A stretch of 64,000 nucleotides of DNA, from NCBI GenBank assembly GCA_026122225.1, contig JANEZZ010001404.1:550414-614413 (forward strand). The letters run 5' to 3'. The stretch comes from Heloderma charlesbogerti (Eukaryota; Chordata; Lepidosauria; Squamata; Helodermatidae). Position 1 is the first letter of the stretch; each line of letters opens with the position of its first letter. A model generated the notes under the pieces. That model was not told the origin of the DNA. It did not search any database and was given only the letters and a program-made list of their open reading frames with translations. The position numbers and the translations under genes are program-made. Of this stretch, positions 56,413 to 64,000 are shown one piece after another.

Positions 56413-56835
56413 TAAGGACGTATGAGAAATTTGATTCATTTTGGATTTGAGCAGAATTTACTCAGTTTGCAACTCCTGGAGTCAAATGTGGACCAAAATA
56501 TAATCTGTGCCCAAACTCTGTACATCTCCAAGCCTGCAATGTGATTTGCAGAACAAAGAAAAATGTGTTAGAAAGATGTGTACTTTTGAAAAATCCACAT
56601 GAAGAACTGCATACTTTTGAAAACTGTGCACAAACCCACTTGAATCAATGGGAGAAAAATGCAAACATTAAAAAAAATGTGTACAGTTGATGTGTACATT
56701 TGGGGAAATATGCATGAAAATGTGCACATTGAAAAAACAACAACATTTGCAATCTGATATGGACTCAAGTCAGAACAAGCTTTCAGGTAGAATTCAGGGA
56801 ATGAGCTTGTATTTTGGCTAAGTTGCACCTCCTTA
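56413..56835 (+). mobile_element. hAT-like MITE, 423 bp, perfect TSD
   Basis: Perfect 8-bp flanks actagtac (56405-56412 and 56836-56843). The left end is TAAGGACGTATGAGAAATTT and the right end ...CACCTCCTTA. The interior is shared with 15647-16410 and 32067-32434 (GTTTGCAACTCCTGGAGTCA; ATCTGATATGGACTCAAGTC). Repeated GTGTACATTT/TTGAAAA words; no ORF. Confidence 0.85.
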
Positions 56836-56908
56836 ACTAGTACACAAACATTTTGGTCCCAGTGAAAATCTTTCCCCAGCCCTTCCTTAAAGCAATTTGC
56901 ATTGGAGG

Positions 56909-57726
56909 TAGGGATGTACAAAAGTGACTTACCTGTTCACGGATTATGTTGATGGTGGGGGGGGAGGTGTTCTGTCCCTCCCCCCCGGAATCCTCGAACG
57001 GCTGGCTGTGCTCTGCGGCAGCTCTGCGGAGCAGCCGGCCAGAGCCATCCGCAGCCGGATTTCCGGCCGCAGAGGGCTCTGGGTAAACAAAAAACCAAAA
57101 ACCCGCGTAGGCAAATGGCGGCGGCTATGTCCGCCGCCATTTGTGTTCCTTCTTTTTGGCCGTCTGAATCTACATAAATATTTACGGAGACTATGACGGC
57201 AAAAATAAAGGGGAACGCATATAGCGTAGCGGGCGCTATTTGCATCCCTTTTTGATTCACCATTTTAGCCTACGTAAATCTTTACGTACGCTAAAACGGC
57301 AAATCAAAAGGGGACGCAAATAGCGCCCGCTATGCTATTTGCATTCCCCTTTATTTTTGCAGTCATAGTCTACGTAAATATTTACATAGACTAAGACAGC
57401 CAAAAATAAGGAACGCAAATGGCAGCGGCTGTAGCCGCCGCCATTTGCGTATGTGGGTTTGTTTGTTTTTTAAACCCACATAGCCTATCACGTCTTTTTT
57501 TTTACCAAGACTGGAAATGGCAGCAGCGGCAGCCAGTCAGAAGACCAGCCGCCGCCGCCACCCGCCGCCACCGCCCGGAAGATCCGCCCCAGGTAAGTCT
57601 CTTCCCGGGGGGGGATCCGCGGGGGGGCGGGGGGGTGGTAGGCTGTTCCGACACAGATTTCAGGGGGCCGAATGCACTGGCATTCGGCCTCACCGAGATC
57701 CGTGGCGGAATTCTTTGCCATCCCTA
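56909..57726 (+). mobile_element. Palindromic hAT MITE, 818 bp, perfect TSD
   Basis: Perfect TSD attggagg (56901-56908 and 57727-57734). Left end TAGGGATGTACAAAAGTGAC; right end ...TTTGCCATCCCTA. The centre is at about 57281 (TTTTAGCCTACGTAAATC / TTTACGTACGCTAAAA). The right TGATAGGCTA hairpin is reduced to half (TAGCCTATCACGTC near 57481). Confidence 0.93.
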
Positions 57727-57734
57727 ATTGGAGG

Positions 57735-58282
57735 CGAAGCTCCCACTGACACCAAATGGAGCTTTCCTCCCAATGCAAACAGCACGTTTGAGGAGGGGGG
57801 ATTTTTGTCCAGACCATGGCAGTGGGGAATGGATTAAACTTTCCCCTTTGTAGTCCTGACCTGATCCCCCTCCCACATGGAATATGCTTTTGTAAAAAGA
57901 CTCATGCAACTTAAAGTAATGCATTTAGCATTACACATAGTATGGCTCTTAATGTTCTTTAAAACCAACAACGATTGTTTGGGGAGGTCTGTTTTTCATT
58001 TCACATTTTTCCGCAATTCCTGCATGCTATGGCCTTGATCAAGACTAGAGATAAGATAACTACCAGTCCTATGCAATCATGGTAAGTAGACGAACACCAT
58101 AAGCATATATATTATTTAAGAGTCTTGGGATGGTTCCAGGACATGTAGATGACGGGCTGCATTTCTACTATACTAAAGACTATACTCAAGGAGACTCACA
58201 ATAAAATCAATAAGAAGTGTAATAAATATGTACAAGGTTAAGAAAAGCATTTTGAATCATTGCCATTAAGGATGGCCTACTC
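57735..58282. other. No recognised feature
   Basis: Unrecognised sequence. GCTCCCACTGACACCAAATGG near 57739 recalls GCCAATGGGAGC near 37362, at another hAT insertion site. Confidence 0.45.
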
Positions 58283-58418
58283 CAGGGGTGGGCAGAAGGT
58301 AAATCTCCAGATCTTTTGGACTTAAACTCCCACCATTCCTGATCCTTGGCTATGCTGGCAGGGTATTCTGGGAGTTGAAGTCCCAAACATCTGGAGATCT
58401 ACCTTCTGCCCACCTCTG
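58283..58418. mobile_element. Palindromic hAT MITE, 136 bp
   Basis: CAGGGGTGGGCAGAAGGTAA faces TACCTTCTGCCCACCTCTG. Flanks gcctactc and gcctagta match at 6 of 8. Confidence 0.85.
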
Positions 58419-59142
58419 GCCTAGTACTCACTCCCTTTCTCTGTCTTGTTCTGTTCTTCAACTACCTTGAAAAATAAAACAAGCCAGGAGCTTCTTAAAA
58501 AGCATGACTGACATAAATGGCTGGTTCTGGGCAAAAATTAAACGAACACTGGGAAAGTGAGATCTGTGGGTAATTTTAATACACGTTTGTATTATTATTT
58601 TGATCAAATTATTGATCTTTACTTTATACAGGTTTTCATGCCCTGTATACAGCAAAACTTTTAGGTGATAATTCATTCCCTCCTACCAGCCCCACCACCA
58701 CCACCCTGCAGTACTGAAGCAATACTGAGAAATGAAAGAAGCCAAGTATATATGAAACTGCTGACAGTTGCTCAGTAAGACTGGCTTAAAGGCTTCGCAT
58801 TCCATTCTGGAGTCACGCAACAACTTCTTGATTGTTTGCTTGTAGACATTTTTTTTTTTTAATTGAACCGGGCTGGGTGACTAAGCTCTTTCCAGCAGCC
58901 GCTGAGGCTCCGGTTTCAAAATGCCTGGAAGTTGGCTTGTGAAAGGAGGTTCCAAGAAGTAGAGCCGGATCATGGGGACAATTTTAGATTCTAGATTCCA
59001 AGATGCCATTCACCTGAAACAGGAGTTTGACCTTGAGTACTACAGACAGTCCCCCACTGGACCCCAAGAGGAGAAAGACGATGGTTTGAAACTGAAGCAG
59101 CAGCAATAGAGAAGATGGGCAACGTGGTCAAGAAAGTGCGAA
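58419..59142. other. No recognised feature
   Basis: Unrecognised sequence. Confidence 0.5.
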
Positions 59143-59262
59143 ACAGCCTTCCTCGACCTGTGGTCTCCTGATATGTTGGACCGCAACTCCCATCATTCCC
59201 AGTTGGCATGGCCAATGGTTGTAGTCCAAAACATATGGAGAGCACCCAGTTGGGGAAGGGTG
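59143..59262. mobile_element. hAT MITE, decayed palindrome
   Basis: CCTTCCTCGACCTGTGG and (right) CACCCAGTTGGGGAAGG are inverted ends. TTGGACCGCAACTCCCATCA pairs with GGTTGTAGTCCAAAACAT in part. Confidence 0.65.
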
Positions 59263-59774
59263 ATGGAGGGCGGCTATTCATTTGTTCTGTTGTCCAAAAT
59301 CAGCACTGGGGCAATTTTGTGGTCTGCATATTCAGTAACTGCCAAGCACAGCACATCAGCCACTCATGTGGCCTGACAGGTTCTTGACTACCAACCCTGT
59401 TTCTGCAAACCCAGGCAAGGCAGCAAACACAGGAAGGCTGATAAGCCCCTAGTGGGGCAGCCTACAAGACCTCCAAGGCTGCTGCACTAGGCCTGGCTTG
59501 GCGCAGAGCTAGTTGTGCAGGTCTGATTGAACCATATAGCAAATTAATAGGTCCACAAGTGCACCCACTGGTGCTCACCACAGAACAAGATCACAACCCC
59601 AATAACCCATCAGATGGTTACGTCCGTAAAATACTGGTTGACAAATATGCTTGCTGCATTCACACAGTAGCTTCTTGCGACGATGTCTTAGGTGTGCCCC
59701 TAAAAAATAGAAGGTATGAATTGGCCCTAACAAGAAGAAAAAGCAGTGCATCAGGCTTGTTACTGCCCCTGCTT
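59263..59774. other. No recognised feature
   Basis: Unrecognised sequence. Confidence 0.5.
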
Positions 59775-60403
59775 TAGGGATGGTGGAGAATTCCTCCACG
59801 GATTTCAGTGAGGCCGAATGCACTGGCATTCGGCCCCCCGAAACCCGTGGCGGAACGGCCTCCCAACACCCCACGAAATCCCCCTTGGGACGAAGCTTAC
59901 CTGGGGCGGATGTTCCGGCAGCGGTGGCTCTGGCAGCTGCTCCAGCAGCGGCGGCAGCAGCTGGTCTCTTGACCGGCTGCTGCCATAGGGGCCGCCATTT
60001 GTGTCCTGCCAGGCTACCATGATAGGCTATGTAAGTATTTATGTAGCCTATCATGGCAAAGAGCAGGGGCGCAAACAGCGGCCGCTACGCTGTTTGCGCC
60101 GCTGCTATTTCCGTGACAGGCTACGTAAGTATTTACATAGCTTATCATGGTAAAGGCAGCCACGCAAATGGCAGCCATTATGCCATTTGTGTAGCTGCCT
60201 TTACTGTGATAGGCTACGTAAATACTTACGTAGCCTATCACGGAAAGCAGCAGCCAGCCATGGCCGGAACTCTGGCTGCGGGCGGCCCAGAGCCACCGCA
60301 GAGCAGAGCTGGCCCAGGGAGGATTCTGGGGGGAGGGACGGAGCACCTCCCCCCCAACATGAATCAAAGCTGCAAAAAGGTAAGTGACTTTCGTACATCC
60401 CTA
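59775..60403 (-). mobile_element. Palindromic hAT MITE, 629 bp, perfect TSD
   Basis: Perfect TSD ccctgctt (59767-59774 and 60404-60411). Left end TAGGGATGGTGGAGAATTCC; right end ...TTTCGTACATCCCTA. Hairpins at about 60018-60057, 60111-60150 and 60203-60242 have CATGATAGGCTATGTAAGTA-type arms; GCAAACAGCG and GCAAATGGCA hairpins lie between them. Confidence 0.93.
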
Positions 60404-60982
60404 CCCTGCTTACAATCGGAGCTATAACAGTGTTTGTATTCGGAGGAGACCAAGGATTCGAGGTGCTAAATTGATTTTAGGAGTTTGCTTACAAAAACCC
60501 AGTTAGAACTTCCCAGACAGTTCTGTGAAGTATATTTCCAGAGATGCTTTTGTACTGCCCTGCCCTCCAACACACACACACACACACACACACACTTCTT
60601 TCGTTCATCGCATTTAAAATTAACTCGCCATTCTCACCTATACTTAAGCACAATCTGTTACCATGGAAACAGGGCAGCAAATGCTAAATGTGGCATATGA
60701 TGCAAGCAGCCCAAATGCTCTGGATAGAAAGTGATGCTATTACTAAATGCAATAAAGTCTCTAAGCACTTCCCGTGAATGTAAATCAAATCAAAAGGGAA
60801 CCATCGAGCATGCTTGCTGCAGCATGAGGCGGCAAAAGGAATGCACACGCCTTTATGGCCTCTGCAAGAAACAATCCTGTCATTGTTCTACTGATGGGTT
60901 GGTGCTGGTGGGCTGATGCCCCCAGCCCCCATCTCATGGACAAATGGCAGCCACCATTTCTCTGTCCCGGAAGGATGCTTTG
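60404..60982. other. Unrecognised sequence with (AC)n
   Basis: (AC)n at about 60569-60595. Nothing else is recognised. Confidence 0.55.
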
Positions 60983-61363
60983 CATCACAGGTGTCAACCC
61001 TCTTTCAGCCCAAGGGCCAAATTCAATTTTGGAGAAGCTCTCGATGGCCACATTCCCATGGCGGACATGGCTAAAGGCAAAAGGGGCAAGGCCAAGATAC
61101 CAGATACCCACATATTTGAGCTTGAAGCTCTTACTGCCAGGAATTAAGACCTAGGAGAGGCATTTCAGCCTTTTAGAATGGGGACAAAAAATTCATAAAA
61201 GCCAGGAAACCACCAGAGATTGACAGTCAGATGGGTGGAAGTGGGAACCCCTTGGTGACATGGGGAAAGGTGCGTGATCATCTGGCAAACCCTGGAGGGC
61301 CAGATTAGGACCCCAGGCAGGCTTCATGTGGCCCTTGAGCCTGCTGTTCAATGACCCTGCTCT
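60983..61363 (+). mobile_element. hAT-like repeat (CAGGTGTCAACC... family)
   Basis: CACAGGTGTCAACCCTCTTT, GGGCCAAATTCAATTTTGGA, and at the other end CTGGAGGGCCAGATTAGGAC are shared with 63516-63833. The ends resemble CAGGGGTGTC...GACCCTG hAT termini. Confidence 0.65.
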
Positions 61364-61395
61364 GTATAGACTCCCCTTCTGACACCCTATATAAG

Positions 61396-61939
61396 TAGGA
61401 GTGTACAGAGTCCCCACCATCTGTTCCGGTGGGGAATCCATGGGGGGGGAGGTGATCTGTTCTCCCCCCTCGCCGGAATTCTCTGGAACGGCTCCACTCC
61501 GCGAGGATTCTGGGGGGGGGGAACCAGCTTGGGGCCACTTACCTTCCCTCCTGCCAGCCAGAGCCATTCACCTCCTCCCTGTCCCTGCTGTTTGCCATGC
61601 CTTTTCTTAAAAAAAGAAAAAGGCGATAGATCGGCAGGATGTGCCCATAGACTTAGACGCAAATAGAGTCATGAATCTTGCATCCTCTATGTGTCCATAG
61701 GTTTATACGCAAGGTTCTCAGCTCTATTTTGCATATAAGTCTATGGGCACATCCTGCTAATTGCCATTTTTTATTTTTAAAAAATAAAACGGCACTGGCA
61801 AGAAGCAGCTGAGTGCCGTTCCGCCTCCAGTCCTCCTGGAGCGGAGGTAAATGGTCGTGATCCGCTGTGGATTCCTGAGGCCAGATTACAAAGAATCCAG
61901 CCTCATTTGAATCCTCAGCGGATTTCTCTGACATCCCTA
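61396..61939 (+). mobile_element. Diverged palindromic hAT MITE
   Basis: The left end is TAGGAGTGTACAGAGTCCCC and the right end ...TTTCTCTGACATCCCTA. Interior hairpin: TGTGCCCATAGACTTA (about 61640) faces AAGTCTATGGGCACATCCTG (about 61738). Flanks tatataag and atatagag are similar only with a one-base shift. Confidence 0.75.
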
Positions 61940-61984
61940 ATATAGAGCATCTGTCTGGTTCAGGGAAATGCACTCAATTTCTGA

Positions 61985-62493
61985 GCCAATTCAAAGTGCT
62001 GGTATTAACATTCAAAGCCCTTAACGGCTTGGGGCCAGGTTATCTGAAGGATCGCCTCCTCCCATATGTGCCTGCCTGGACCCTAAGATCATCCTCAGTG
62101 ATCCTCCTCCATGAGCCCCCACCAAAGGAAGTGAGGCAGGTGGCTACCAGTAAGAGGGCATTTTCTCCTGTGGCCCCTGCCTGTGGAAGGAGCTCCCTAG
62201 AGAGGTTCGCCAGGCACCTACCTTGTACTTCTTTTGGCACCAGGTGAAGAACTTTTTATTCTCCCAGCATTTTAGCATTTTAGCTTCCTGGTCTTTTAGC
62301 TTTGTTGTTTTAAATCTGTATTTTAAATCTGCATTGTTGCTAGGTTTTATTTTGGTTGTACTGTTATTTTGTGATTTTAAGCTTTCATATTTTATATTGT
62401 TTTATGCTGTGCTTTGTGGTTTTAATTTTTGTGAACCACCCAGGGAGCTTCGACTACTGGGCAGTATAGAAATACATACATACATTTTTAAAA
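61985..62493 (+). pseudogene. L2 LINE 3' end
   Basis: The plus strand encodes the L2 C-terminal FKVLVLTFKALNGLGPGYLKDRLLPY block (motifs FKALNGLGPGYL and RLLPYVPA visible), then a frame broken near 62105. The 3'UTR ends GGGCAGTATAGAAATACATA with a (CATA)n tail at about 62472-62484. Confidence 0.85.
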
Positions 62494-63088
62494 ATGGGTG
62501 TATGAACCCCACTCACTCATCTGGTCCGGGGCATCCGCTGTGGGGGGGGGGAGGTGATCTGTCCCTCCCCCTGGAATCCTTCCCGGCCAGCTCCACTCTG
62601 CGGTGAGTCCACAGAGGCGCTGGCCGGGCCCGTCCGCAGCCGGACTTCTGGCTGCTGCCACGGAAATGGTGTCCGGCATAGCAGACGCCATTTGCGTCCC
62701 TGCCCTTGGCCGTGATAAGCTACATAAATATTTATGTAGCCTATCACAACAAACAGCAAGGACTCAAATGGCGTAGCGGACGCCATTGGCGTCCTTGCCC
62801 TTGGTTGTGATTGGCTATGCAAATATTTATGTAGCCAATCACGGCAAAGGGCAGGGACGCAAATGGCGTCCACTATGCCGGATGCCATTTCCATCTGCAG
62901 CCTGGCAGTGGATGGCTGTGGATGGCAGTGGATGGACCCGGACCGGCCGGTGCCAGGTAGGGTCCGTCCCTACCGGACTTCGCAGGGTGGCGGGGGGGAG
63001 CAGTCCGTTCCGCCACAGACTCCAGGGGGCCGGATTCTAAAGAATCCGGTCTCAGTGGAGTCTGTGGCAGATTTCTCCACCATCCCTA
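62494..63088 (+). mobile_element. Diverged palindromic hAT MITE next to the L2 tail
   Basis: The left end is ATGGGTGTATGAACCCCACT and the right end ...TCTCCACCATCCCTA. Hairpins: GCCGTGATAAGCTACATAAA/TATTTATGTAGCCTATCAC (about 62710-62750), AAATGGCGTAGCGGACGCCATT (22 bp, 62767-62788), and TTGTGATTGGCTATGCAAAT/ATTTATGTAGCCAATCACG. No TSD seen. Confidence 0.75.
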
Positions 63089-63515
63089 GGGGCTATTTGC
63101 TCTTGGTCCCTGGCTATGCTACAGATATTGCCTCCCCCCCACTCCCATGACATGGACGAGTCAGCTCAAGCATGACTTACAAGAAGCAGAGTGGGGGAGG
63201 CTGGGATGGTGGAAGTAATCAGAGGCCTACTTTTCATTTGGATTTTCTGAGTTGGTCTTTCTCTAGATCTGAGAAAGGTCCACGGTGTGCTTTAAGGTCT
63301 TACATTTGGGAGCCAAACTTATATATGGGTTACAAAAGAGGTCCTTCAACACTTTGTGCCAGAGAACACTACGTTATATATATAAAAAGGTAGACACTGA
63401 AAGAAAGGGAGAGTTTAGCCATTAATTAAATCCATCAGGCAGCCAATACAATACTCTCCCATTGACAGCTATTACCTGGAAACAGCCTTCTTTTCATCCA
63501 CTCCCTATACAGCAG
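63089..63515. other. No recognised feature
   Basis: Unrecognised sequence. Confidence 0.5.
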
Positions 63516-63833
63516 GAGTCTTGAAGCTCTTTCAGCCAAGAGCCGAATTCCATTTCAAAGAAGCTTTGGGGGACCACATTCCAAAGATGGGTGGGACCAA
63601 AGAGGTGGGACAAAAAATACCAGCATATTTGAATCTAAAGCTTTTAATGCCAGGAGGTAAGCCTTAGGAGAGGCATTTCTGTCTTTAAGAATGGGGGGAA
63701 ACCTCCACAAAAGCCAGGATACCACCAAACAGTTGGCAGTTGTGGAGAAGGGGAAGAGGGTGTGGCCATGTGGGGAACACTGGAGGGCCAGATTAGGACC
63801 CCAAGCAGACCAGATTCAGCCCCTACACCAGAG
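63516..63833 (+). mobile_element. hAT-like repeat shared with 60983-61363
   Basis: GAGTCTTGAAGCTCTTTCAG, GAGCCGAATTCCATTTCAAA, TAAGCCTTAGGAGAGGCATT and CTGGAGGGCCAGATTAGGAC occur in the family order. Confidence 0.65.
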
Positions 63834-64000
63834 TTTCTATATCTCTGCTATAAAGTGTGGCAGTTAAAGGTGCCAAAACTTCAGTCCCTTCTGATAATGG
63901 CATTGACATCAGGACTTCTTAATCTTGAGATCTTTTTGAGACAGGCAGAAGATTATTCTGTGAGGAAAGAGATTTTACAAGTTGAGACCAAAATTACCAA

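Noticed and set aside
58900..59130. Possible host exon near 58900-59130
   Set aside because: Short frames with some plausible composition, but no splice-bounded open frame and no recognisable protein motif.

Overview
The window looks like non-coding vertebrate DNA from a squamate reptile (lizard or snake). The grounds are the repeat mix: a BovB/RTE LINE with one intact open reading frame, CR1 and L2 LINE 3' ends, tRNA-derived SINE pieces, and many short hAT-type DNA elements. No host gene exon, tRNA gene, functional rRNA gene or CRISPR array was recognised. Nearly every long ORF is either part of a transposon or an artefact of GC-rich palindromes. All assignments come from reading the sequence; no database was searched.

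Layout. 1-5567: an old plus-strand RTE/BovB-clade LINE split by a young full-length minus-strand BovB (1385-4606) with a perfect 11-bp target-site duplication (TSD) and an uninterrupted 1047-residue ORF. 5.6-11.1 kb: microsatellites, a CR1 split by an L2, and old MITEs. 11.2-13.9 kb: three palindromic hAT elements, two of them nested. 14-25 kb: mostly unrecognised sequence with L2 and SINE pieces, a three-copy 250-bp tandem repeat and a probable solo LTR. 25.4-26.4 kb: another palindromic hAT. 27.4-28.4 kb: a long inverted repeat carrying 5S-rRNA-like sequence in both arms. 33.7-36 kb: a CR1 containing a hAT that contains another hAT. 37.4-39.6 kb: two more. 39.9-40.4 kb: an AT-rich repeat field with a 105-bp BovB tail. 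45.2-46.7 kb: a decayed 5'-truncated BovB. 47.9-63.1 kb: a dense series of hAT-type elements with L2 and SINE relics between them.

The most unusual content is one family (with sub-types) of non-autonomous elements ending in TAGGGATG...CATCCCTA. I count 17 copies, about 13.5 kb or 21% of the window. Eleven have 8-bp TSDs (six perfect, five with 7 of 8 matches), which places them in the hAT superfamily. Their interiors are palindromes at two scales: several short perfect or near-perfect hairpins are strung together, and in the best copies the whole series is itself one long inverted repeat. Three copies sit inside other copies. One copy looks chimeric, with the same end type at both termini and no TSD. 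No transposase for the family lies in the window.

The genes do not form a pathway. The only plausible functional protein is the BovB endonuclease/reverse transcriptase, which would act on its own transcript and possibly on RNAs sharing its 3' tail.
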